Shown here piece by piece: positions 1-8,938 of a stretch of 64,000 nucleotides of DNA (position 1 is its first letter; each line of letters begins with the position of its first letter). A model generated the notes under the pieces. That model ran no database searches. It was not told where the DNA came from and saw only the letters and a list, made by a program, of their open reading frames with translations. A program made the position numbers and the translations under genes. The stretch is from Anastrepha obliqua (lineage: Eukaryota; Arthropoda; Insecta; Diptera; Tephritidae): assembly GCF_027943255.1 (NCBI RefSeq), contig NC_072896.1, forward strand, positions 37,350,501 to 37,414,500. The letters run 5' to 3'.

Positions 1-52
1 CCATGAAAAAAAGCTCCTCATAAACATATCATAAAATAAAATAAAATATCTG
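1..52 (+). mobile_element. SINE body fragment
   Basis: The stretch with the words CTCCTCATAAA and ATATCTG matches the internal part of the SINE at 24838-25133 (around 24972-25003). Neither the tRNA-like head nor the tail is present here; the head may lie to the left of the window. The copy has extra AAAATA repeats and stops where the tRNA-like hairpin begins. Confidence 0.55.
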
Positions 53-63
53 TTTAAAAAAAA

Positions 64-313
64 TTTTTTCTTGTGATTCGAACCAAGGATTTTGGATCGG
101 AAGCTCACATTGCTAGTCGCTCGGCTACCGCGCCATGCTGTCGGCGCTGGCCTAAAAGTTATTTAGTTCGTCGCTACGTTTATATCAACATATAATATAA
201 CGCTTCGTAACTAAATAACTTTTAGGCCAGCACCTACAGCATGACGCGGTAGCCGAGCGACTAGCAATGTGAGCTTCCGATCCAAAATCCTTGGTTCGAA
301 TCACAAGAAAAAA
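64..313. repeat. tRNA-like inverted repeat (hairpin)
   Basis: Two arms of about 105 bp (roughly 64-168 and 209-313) are near-perfect reverse complements around a 40-nt loop. Read on the plus strand, the right arm contains a pol III A-box-like word (GGTAGCCGAGCGACTAG) and a B-box-like word (GGTTCGAATCA), so each arm looks like a tRNA-derived SINE head. The loop sequence (about 161-207) is repeated directly after the right arm at about 329-375. A head-to-head pair of SINE heads is the simplest reading; a dedicated fold-back element is the alternative. Confidence 0.7.
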
Positions 314-479
314 TAAAAGTTATTTTTATTTAGTTCGTCGCTACGTTTATATCAACATATAATATAACGCTTTGTAGCCAAGTTGGTCGCTTTTTTCGTT
401 TCACTTTTTCCCAAATCACTCCCAACGATTCTAAAGAAGTTTTCACTTCAAAAATCATTCGAATAATATTTCTGCATTG

Positions 480-1690
480 TATTATCAATTAAAGGCCAGC
501 GGTCTGATGTTGATCACACGTTCTGAATTATTTTCACCGTTCCAGCAAAATCTGAACGTATTTTTGAATCCCATTCGACTTCAACAAAGTCGGCATCTGT
601 GTGTCAGTATTTCGATTGAATTTGTTTTGCGGTAGATTCGCTGTATTGCTTTCGCGGCTTTCAATACACATATTAAGTCGGAGAATAAATTCGTAGCATT
701 TTTCAGGAGGCAAAAATCAACATTTCCGACACCTGCTCTTCTTTGCTTTTCAACGGGGTCAAAAAGCTGTCGAAGCAGCTCGGGGCATTTGCGACGTGTA
801 TGAAGAAGGTTTCATAGGCGAGTCTACAGAATAGAAATTGTTTGCAAAGTTCAAAAATTACGACTTTCACGTCGATGATACGTCTCGCTGCGGAAGACCT
901 TCTGAATTCGACGAAGAAGTCTCAAATCACTTTTGAAGGAGAATGGTCACCAAACCAGTCATGAATTGGCGTAAAAAATGAACTACGATCATAAAACGAT
1001 TCTCAATCACCTTCATTCAATGGGATTTACCAAAACACTGAGAGCCTGGGTGCCTCACGAGCTCAACGAAAAAAACCACGAAAGTCGCCTTCAAATTGCT
1101 TCTCTGCATCTAGCCCGTCATCGAGAAACACGCCGTAATAAACAGCGCTTTTTGTACCGAATTGTCACGGAAGATGAGAAATGGTGTTTATACTCAACAT
1201 GAAGCAAAGAGAGATGTGGGTGGCACTAGGAGATACGCCAAAGCCAAGAGTCAAGCCGGGTCTTCATCCAAAGAAGATCATGAATGTGTTTGGGGGGACT
1301 GGAAGAGCATGGTGCACTGGAAAATGCCCGAAAAGAATGCCACGGTCAACAAGGAGTCCTACATTGCCCAGCTTTAGTGCGTGAATGAAGCTATTCGATT
1401 CAAAAGACCTGATCGACATGGTCAAACCATACTCCATCAGGGCAACGCCAGGACCTATGTTGCACAAGTTTTCAAAGCCGCACTCCAAGAGCTCGAATGG
1501 GAGGTCCTTCAGCATCCGCCGTATTCTTCGGACCTTGCACCGACCGATTACCATCTTTTCCGCGCCCTTACAAACCATACGAAGGGCGTTACATTCGATA
1601 GCAAAGAGGTCCTTAAAAACTGGCTCAACAAGTTCTTTGACACCAGGCCAGGGTTGTGTATTTGTAGAGTATTTTATTTATTGTACAAAT
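480..1690 (+). pseudogene. Decayed mariner (DD34D type) transposase
   Basis: Transposase similarity runs in several frames. An N-terminal helix-turn-helix-like part lies near 750-960, followed by the DEKW box near 1170-1185, HPPYSSDLAPTDYHLF near 1510-1560 and a C-terminal part ending near 1655. The position that normally reads HDNAR reads HQGNAR (about 1435-1452), so the second catalytic aspartate is lost. Stops and frameshifts break the frame at least three times and no clear terminal repeats were found. The copy is inactive. It lies just downstream of the last visible tektin exon, possibly in the next tektin intron. Confidence 0.8.
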
Positions 1691-1812
1691 AAATTATTAT
1701 TATTACTATTTGTAGCGATATATACAATATAATCCAAACTTAATTAGCACACTAGCTACTACAAATAAATTTAAAATAACTTAAATTTAATAAAAACACA
1801 TGCATTACTCAC

Positions 1813-2611
1813 CTATGGATTCTGGAACACCTAAAATAACAAGAGATTTTTTCAAACGAATTCGTTCTTCCTCCATTGTACTAATTTCGTCTGCCATATT
1901 TTTGATAGCTGTTTCGAGCGTTACCTTCCATTTACCCACCAATTGAGCCCGTTGCGTTAAGTTTTTCGTTGTTTCCGCCTGCGTTTTGTCGACCATTGCA
2001 GTAATGCGCATGAAAGCTGTTTTCGAGCTGTACTGATTTCTGCGAGTATTTCAATAAAGAGGTTAGCTAAATAAGACATAGGAATTCGCAAAGAATGAAA
2101 TACTTGGTAGCTTTGTCGAAGATGTCGTTGGTTTTTTGTAAAATATCATGGTTTTTTGCTCGCCATTCATTTGGACTAAAACGTGTTATTGAGTAACGAT
2201 CCACAACTGGCCGCGTCCCTGTTAGGCCAGCCATTGGGCTCCAATCCACTTTTCCTGTAGCCCACGGACCGATGGGTCCCATCGGCTTGAGCGCATCTTT
2301 AGAGGGAAGCTCATCGCCAGGTTGTGGAAGATAACATGGCGGATTGTCAAATTCATCAGCTGTGGGATTTATTGCCAGCTATTGAGGTACGTAGTTTTAG
2401 AAAAATTAAATTATAAATCTTAAATTTTTTGAATTACAGCAATGTTCAGCTCCTTATTGTCTGGCGGCTTCAAAGCTGCATCCATCGGCTTACACTCATC
2501 GATTAGATTCCGTGCCTATAAGATTCAGTTTGGTAAGTGAAAATAGAATATAATATTTTTTACCTGTTCCTCCTTTTCCAGAGCTTGATTATCGTAGATA
2601 TCACCTTCCAT
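1813..2611 (-). CDS. Tektin, 5' part (exons 1-4)
   Basis: Four minus-strand exons join in phase: 2564-2611 (start codon 2609-2611), 2438-2515, 2104-2378 and 1813-2039. All have GT-AG borders, and the last donor (GTGAGT) is intact. Together they encode about 209 residues, half of a usual tektin of roughly 400. Tektin marks are the YSITRFSPNEWR block in exon 3 and the coiled-coil run in exon 4 (WKVTLETAIKNM, EEERIRLKKSL). Tektins line axonemal doublet microtubules, so in flies expression would be expected in sperm flagella or ciliated sensory neurons. The second half should lie at lower coordinates; a mariner and the tRNA-like hairpin occupy the rest of this side of the window. Exon 1 is short (16 codons) and is supported by its donor and phase only. 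Confidence 0.88.
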
Positions 2612-2819
2612 TTCAAATTTTAAAAATTAACAAATTAAATAACAATTAACAAATTACGAAAAACAAATTTATTTCACTTCAAAATTATTCTCTATTACTG
2701 TTTTGACGAGGTAAACAATTTGGTAACTAAGCTATTTTACCAGCCATATACAAACAAGTATATTTATCCGAGTGTACGTCATAATGAACAATTTAGCAGG
2801 GCGGGGTGCAACACATGGA

Positions 2820-3235
2820 GTTAGGGCATGGCAAATATGTTTACGTATGGCTCGAAGTTGGTCGGAAGAATTGGTGGGGGAGTATTCTATGAGGAACTCC
2901 CCACCAAGCTCAAGTTTAGGTTTCCATGCGGATATAACCGCAATTAAGGAAGCTCCGACAGCCAAGCAGCAATTACAGCCTTGAGCTCGTGGTTTGTGCG
3001 CTCGAAATTAGTAGGGGAATGCCTGACTTCCTCTCAATTGCATCCGAATACTTCGATATTAGACTCATTTGGATTCCAGCTTACAGCGGCATAGAGAGAA
3101 GCTACTGGGCTGATGAGCTGGCTAGTCAGGGCACCCTGGAGACGGTTGCATCGCAAAAGAGAGGATTGGGGTTCCATTGAGATCCTGTGGTGTACTCCTG
3201 GAAAGATGGACCTCGCGTCAACTCAGCGAGCGCAC
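2820..3235 (+). pseudogene. Non-LTR retrotransposon RNase H fragment
   Basis: Broken frames spell an RNase H domain like those of jockey/I/R1-type elements: YGSKLVGRIGGGVFYEELP near 2845-2900, SDSQAAITALSSW near 2957-2995, and IRLIWIPAYSGIE followed by ADELASQGT near 3057-3137. At least two frameshifts and a stop are present. No reverse transcriptase part is attached. Confidence 0.65.
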
Positions 3236-3269
3236 CTATCCCATTATTTTATTGATGACTGATTTTATG

Positions 3270-3400
3270 GTGCCGTTCAGGTATTTTTGATGTCGAAGTT
3301 GACCGGCATGTTAGTAGTCGCATCACATAGGAGCTAAAAATCACCCATAAAACCATTTTAAACCATTTGTGGAAAAATTTTACGCAAAAATAATGAATTT
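3270..3400 (+). pseudogene. Mariner transposase fragment
   Basis: The frame reading ELKITHKTILNHLWKNF (about 3335-3385) matches the second helix-turn-helix of mariner transposases. Only this short block is left. Confidence 0.5.
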
Positions 3401-3789
3401 CTTTATCCCCAAACTATCATAATTACGCCCGATTTAAATATGGTGACGAGCTTAGTGAGTCGTTGTCGAGACGCACACATTTGCCAAAAAGTGACCGTAG
3501 AACTTCCCCTTTTCTTAAATTTGACTTCCGTCATATTTCTATTTTTGGACCCATCATTTGTTTATTAGAGTTAATTGCCTTAGTTTATTACAGAGATATC
3601 GCGTTTTTTACGTATTTACTTATTACCGATTTCGCTCATTGTCAATACCAAACTGCTTGGATAAAGAAATGTATAAATTTCAAGGTACCATTTTATATCA
3701 GAGTGCCGCATGGTACACAACTTACACATATGGAAAAAGGTAAAATTTTTCGGGGAATAACCACCATCGTGCGAAATTAAAAAAAAAAA

Positions 3790-4400
3790 CAAAGGAAAAT
3801 TATGGAGCTACAAACAAATGCGAAATGTTTTTGTGGCGCGAAACAATACAAAGAGCTTAGTGATATAGTATTAAGACTGAATGTGACCTCAATGTTTCTC
3901 GAGCTACGTTAATTCGAGTTTTAAAGCGTGCGAGGAGTATTAAGTTTTCTTAAATGAAGCCACCTAGAGAACTTACCGCTGACACAAAATGAGACAGAAA
4001 ACCTGCGCTCGGTATAATATGGATTGTTTGGAAATCTAGCGCACAAAATAATTAAACCAAATTTTCAAAAATGCATAACTTTTCCATATTTTACCAATTT
4101 TTCTTAAGGTTATCTTTTCTAATGAAAAGAAATTTAACTTGAATGGGCCAGATGAATTTAGTAAGTATTGAAGAGATTCGCGTTTACAGCCAAAATATTT
4201 TCCAAAAAGAAATTTTTAAAAGGGATACATGTGAATTTTCAGGCATATTTTACGGTCATTTGACGCGAAGTCCGAACTTAGCTTTATGGGAAAAACAGTA
4301 CAATAGAGGATATGTAGTAATGGATCAATTACAGAGCTCTGAGGTACCCGTGCTTGTACATATGGTTTGCTGGTCAGAGCAGATTTTTTTCACATGCATA
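3790..4400 (+). pseudogene. Tc1-like transposase fragment
   Basis: A frame reading VIFSNEKKFNLNGPDEF (about 4105-4160) matches the first catalytic block of Tc1/Tc3-like transposases, with Asn replacing Asp. SELSFMGKTVQ (about 4270-4305) fits the following glycine-rich region. Upstream, about 3790-4000 has weak helix-turn-helix resemblance. Stops interrupt it throughout. The right boundary is unclear. Confidence 0.45.
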
Positions 4401-4639
4401 CGAAAATGCCCATTTGTGAGAGAGATTTTGTTTATCTTGTTTACGAGTGGTGTGACATTGTGTATATTCTAGTATCCATTTTCGAGAATTTAGACAAGTG
4501 TAATAGGCCTATAATTTTCCGCACGACTTGCAGGTGTATTAAGCTTAAGCGTTTGTACTACTTTTGCCACTTTCCAATCAATGTAGTCAATATTCTTGTT
4601 CTAACGAGATTCCAATTTATGAATTCCATCCCTGAAGTG

Positions 4640-4832
4640 AGAATCTGGCAGGGCTGAAATGTCCACGTTTAAATTCAGCGACCCATCTTTCTACTGTACT
4701 GATTGATAACGAAAAGTTCTTATGCACTTCCAAACTTCGTTTATAAATTCCCTTGGCTTTTAAACCTTCCAAAAATAAAAATTCAATCACTTCACGATAC
4801 AACATAATACAAAAAATTTGGGCTAGTAGCAA
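4640..4832 (-). pseudogene. Mariner transposase N-terminal fragment
   Basis: The minus strand reads REVIEFLFLEGLKAKGIYKR and then SISTVERWVAEFKRG. This is the first helix-turn-helix of a mariner transposase of the SETMAR-like sort. The match stops after about 60 residues and no terminal repeat is recognisable. Confidence 0.65.
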
Positions 4833-5030
4833 CGCCCTCTCTTATCGAACCGCTAAACTTATTGAAATACCCTAGTATAATAGTTATTTTATTTAATATT
4901 TATATCACATAAAAGAAGATAATTTCATACTTACCATGCATGTGCAAATTGTTTTACTTGAATCCTTATTTGACGTCTTGGATTAATAAAGAACAGTTAA
5001 ATTTATACTTTGTGCTATTCAAAATGTTAC

Positions 5031-5231
5031 CTCAACTGCTTCGTTTGAGGGTGAGACGTACTCTATGCCTTGTAAGCTATCATACTTACAAGCTAAACGG
5101 AAGCTGGCCGCCGCAGTTGGCACTGCTGGTTGCTTGTGATGCTACTGCTTGGAGTGTTGATATTGTTGCTACTGCTGCCTGTTGCTCTTATTGAACATGC
5201 GCGTAACTTGATCCTTGTTATTTTTAGACAT
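5031..5231 (-). other. Candidate 5' coding exon with two in-frame TAG codons
   Basis: From the ATG at 5229-5231 the minus strand runs 67 codons to a donor-like GAG|GTAACA at 5031. It starts MSKNNKDQVTRMFNKSN and ends YDSLQGIEYVSPSNEAVE. Two TAG codons lie inside a Gln/His-rich stretch, both directly after CAG codons, where CAG to TAG would be a single change. The last 36 codons are free of stops and of non-repetitive composition. I do not recognise the protein. It may be a decayed exon, an exon with readthrough, or chance. Confidence 0.25.
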
Positions 5232-6059
5232 ATTAGATTGTTGTTTCATTTCTTTTTTCGCAAACGCATACATATGCTAGCTCAGCAATTCCCGGTGGTC
5301 CAATTTGTGATATTGTCAACATTTCCAGAGGATGTTTGCTTGAAAATACTTTGTTGACAATAACTAAGGTTAACTTGCATACATAACTGCTGATAAAAAT
5401 ACATTATTACCTTCATTAGTGGCCAATGATGTAAGATCATTATCATTACAAAGCCGAGCATAGTTTCAGTTTTTTTTTATGCGACTAAATGTCTCAATTT
5501 TCCATTGTGAATTTAATTTGCTTTTATTAAATAGTATGTGTTTGCTTCACCCAACATTTTTTTAGAATATTGAACGTGTTTTTATTTTCTTTTATGTGCC
5601 AATACGTAGTTATAAACCTGAATATGAGTGTCTGTTATTAAGTTTTTCTCACTTTTTATGAAATGTACATAAGACAATTGGTAAATATTTACATATTTTA
5701 TACACCTATCCCATAAAGTCTTCGTACACCTTACAAATATTTTTAAATTGATTGCAAACACAATATAAGTTTATAGTTGAAAACTATTTTAGTTATTCAC
5801 TCTTTCATAAGACCCATAAGTTACAAAAGCAAAAGAAATGATCAAGATGCCTCGCTTCATTTTTTGCATAAAGGTAAGTAATTACAACAACATGTAAATA
5901 TAGCAACCAGAAAGTCTGCGTGCAGTTTTAAAACCTATGGAAAAAGCTTTTTAAATAATATACAAGAACGGAAATTTATATTTTGTGGGCTTGCCACGAT
6001 GTTTAAGGATTTGACTCAATGTATTTGGTTTGGCATTGCGTTTACTAGCTTCTCTGTTT
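5232..6059. other. AT-rich stretch without recognised genes
   Basis: No coding similarity, terminal repeats or tRNA-like structure was seen. A short plus-strand frame near 5838-5875 ends at a good donor (AAGGTAAGTAA) but has no supporting partner exon. Confidence 0.5.
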
Positions 6060-6265
6060 CCTCAGTTGTAATCTTCGCTCATTCTACCCGTTTAACACTT
6101 CGTAAAGCCTCCTTATTTGTTCTTACATGCTGTCGAATTCTTTTTTCTAATACATAGATCCAACAGATGCTCAATAGAATTGAGATTCTGTGACCGGGAG
6201 AGCGTTTTGAGCTATTTTGGGGTGTTGTGTGTTTTGGGTCGTTATCTGGTCGGAACCAAAACCAG
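6060..6265 (-). pseudogene. Tc1-like transposase C-terminal fragment
   Basis: The minus strand carries RPDNDPKHT (second catalytic block, about 6215-6250) and LEKRIRQHVRTNKEALRSV (about 6095-6155), with a relic of the NPIE block between them in another frame. This is the DD34E pattern of Tc1 elements. It is fused directly to a non-LTR fragment on its upstream side at about 6255-6266. Confidence 0.7.
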
Positions 6266-6885
6266 CTGTTACCGCATCGAATACTTTCAGAGCCGGAGCG
6301 TTTGTATCCATTCGGACGATATGCCCCAGCCAACGTAGCCGCTGGATGTTTATTCGCTGCGCTATGTCTATGTCGTCGTAAAGCTCATATAGCTCATCGT
6401 TCCATTGCCTCCGATATTCGCCGTTGCCAACGTGCAAAGGTCCCAAAATTTTACGCAGAATCTTTCTCTTAAACACTCCAAACGTCGTTTCATTGGATGT
6501 ACGTTAGGACGGGTATTATGAGAGCCTTGTAGAGTATTAGGTTTGTTCGTCGAGAGAGGACTTTACTACTCAACTGCCACAATTGGGAAGAGAGATTCTA
6601 CGTTGGATTTCAAGGCTGACATTGTTATCGGTGTTAATGCTGGTTCCTAAATATACGAAGTCTTTTACAACCTCAAAATCAAAGCTGTCAACAGTGACTT
6701 GGGTGCCGATACGCGAGTGCGGCGACTGTTTGTTTGATGACAGGAGGTACTTCGTTTTGCCCTCGTTCACCACCAGACCCATTCGCTTTGCTTCTTTATC
6801 CAGTTTTAAAAAGGCAGAACTAACAGCGCGGTTGTTAAGGCCGATGATGTCAATATCCAATTGTATACTAATAATTGACAATTGA
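6266..6885 (-). pseudogene. Non-LTR reverse transcriptase C-terminal fragment
   Basis: Two minus-strand frames (6570-6881 and about 6270-6476) carry AKRMGLVVNEGKTKYLLSS, FEVVKDFVYLGTSINTDN, and then INIQRLRWLGHIVRMDTNAP. This is the thumb and downstream region typical of an abundant insect non-LTR family. The YADD active site is not preserved: the equivalent position reads QLDID. A relative of the same family lies at 38997-39235. Confidence 0.75.
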
Positions 6886-6968
6886 CAATTAACAAAACAA
6901 TTAAAACAGCAAAAACAATTACAAGGTAAATTATTTCAAAGTAATATTCCCAAAGCCCACTCTAAATA

Positions 6969-8547
6969 CAGTAGAAACTCGATGCATGCATTCCTCGATA
7001 CCTGCGACATGTTTTTTTTTTCATTGCGCGCTCAGTACTTGCAACATTCGATAATTTGTACCTCGATACTTGCAACATTTTTTGCTTTGTCTTCCTCGTT
7101 TGCTCTTTTTACATTGTATTTTTGAGAATAAAGCTCAGGGAAGTACCGTCGATGTCTTTCTGGTAATGACATTTTTTGAATCGAATCAGCTGAATGAACC
7201 TAAGCGAAATACCGTCCAATTCATTTGCTGACGAAATGGCAGTTTTGCGTTAAGTATTGCATGCTGTGGTTCTGAATCCGGTCCAAATAAAAGGAAAACT
7301 CTTAAGATTTCTGAGTTTCCAAAAATGGAAGAGACGTTGTTCAACTAGTTTGCGGATTAAAGAGCCAAAAACTTGATATGTTAAAAGAGAAAGCCAAGTT
7401 ATTACATGCCAAAATTCCGGAAAAGCATGGAGACTTCCAATGGTTGGGTTGTAAACTTTAAAAAGAGGCATGGAACACGAGGGCTAAAAATTTTCTGGGA
7501 AACATTATCAAATAAGAGTGGATCCATTAATCCACTTTGAACAAACTTAACAAAACAATTTTAGATTTACGTTTGACAAAGGAGCAGATATGCACACAAT
7601 GCCGATGAGTCTTGCTCTAACCCGATAAAACTCTTGTGCGCTCAACAGAAACCTCAGTTCAGGAGCATAAGGTCAGTAAGGACCGAATAACGCTTGTACA
7701 ATTACTGCTGGAAATCATAAAGTAAAAATACTTCATTAAAAACTGTTACAAATATGCCTGTTGCCTACAAAGTAAATAAACGTGCTTGGATGACCTTAGC
7801 TTAATTTGATGAATGGTTTCACAGAGCATTTGTATGCTTATTTTTTGTCAAAACAAAGAATCCATTTTTAATCCAAAATTGATTAAATAAATAAGCAATA
7901 TAGTTCCTTGCTGCGCAAAATCTTCCGGAAAAAGCACTTCTTCTTATTTGCATCCCAAAGAAGGCGAGTTAAAGAGCTACGACAACCAACGATTACAGCA
8001 AACTGATGATGCATTCAATATTCATTGCAACTATGCTTCGGGGAGTAAAACCATTGCAGCAATCTCTCAATCTGAAATCGAGTAGTGGATTGTTGAACCT
8101 CATTCGGAACCCACAGCTTCCAATGAAGAATACTGTAGTGAAGACGACGAAACAGTCGGTGAAAGATCCAACGACGTGATGTTAAATACGAATAAAATTA
8201 CGTCGGAGGAGGCAATATCGGCATTCAATATATGCTCGGATTGGGCAGAGCAAAACAATGATTGCTTAGACGATGCTACGACGCTGGACAGGCTCAGAAA
8301 CAGTGTGGTACTGAACAAATGACTGTGTACAAAACCAACCAAAATCGAAAATTTCTGTAGTTTCAAATGAAACTTATCGCTTTAAAGTGTATTTATTTAT
8401 TGTAATATAGTAAAATCATATAAACTTCGATTGCTATCAGAAAAAGAAATTTTAATTTATATGGAAAAAATACCGTAGTACTTGCGACAATCTCGATCCT
8501 TGCACAGAGCCCGGTTGTCATAACGTGCGAGAATCGAGTTTCTACTG
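6969..8547 (+). mobile_element. pogo/Tigger-type element, decayed
   Basis: The terminal inverted repeats begin CAGTAGAAACTCGAT at the left end and end ATCGAGTTTCTACTG at the right end, with TA on the left and CA on the right as the remains of the target duplication. Inside, broken plus-strand frames give VVNFKKRHGTRGL (CENP-B-type DNA binding, about 7447-7485), NADES (about 7600, first catalytic Asp), KDRITLVQLL (about 7680-7710) and LPVAYKVNKRAWMT-like sequence (about 7755-7795). Many stops make it inactive. It lies between tektin and the 3' end of CATIP. Confidence 0.85.
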
Positions 8548-8938
8548 CAGATCAGAATTGAGTTATCCAAACCCGAAAGTTTTTTCCTCCTAAAAAATCT
8601 TTAAAATTATTTTTAATTTAATTTTAATTAAAATTAGGTAAATAAATATTATATATATGTATGTATTATGTTCACTCCCATTGCGATTTTATTACTAGTA
8701 CATATGTTTTAAGCAATAATTTATTCTCAATAATTGTTTAATTTTTGCCCATATTCTCTCCCAAAGGGAATTATATTAAATAATGACGACATTTCGACAA
8801 TTTATGTATATAATATTATATTTCACGATTAAAAGTTTTGAAAATACGTATTTATGTAAACAAAAGCCTGAACACTTCAATTTATAATGAACTCAAAATT
8901 GTTTTCTAAAAAATATCTTTAACTCCGAAACACTTACG
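8548..8938. other. AT-rich 3' flank of the CATIP-like gene
   Basis: No genes were recognised. The stretch probably includes the 3' UTR of the minus-strand gene whose stop is at 8939-8941. A donor-like GTAAGTG follows the stop after one base. Confidence 0.4.

Noticed and set aside
240..305. A functional tRNA gene
   Set aside because: Box-like words are present but no complete cloverleaf with a clear anticodon stem could be drawn, and the unit lies in an inverted repeat.
4143..4472. 109-codon frame that looked like a host gene
   Set aside because: The neighbouring frame carries Tc1 blocks (KKFNLNGPDEF, SELSFMGKTVQ), so this is transposon debris.
5838..5875. Plus-strand mini-exon ATG to GTAAGTAA
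   Set aside because: Only 12 codons, with no partner exon and no similarity.
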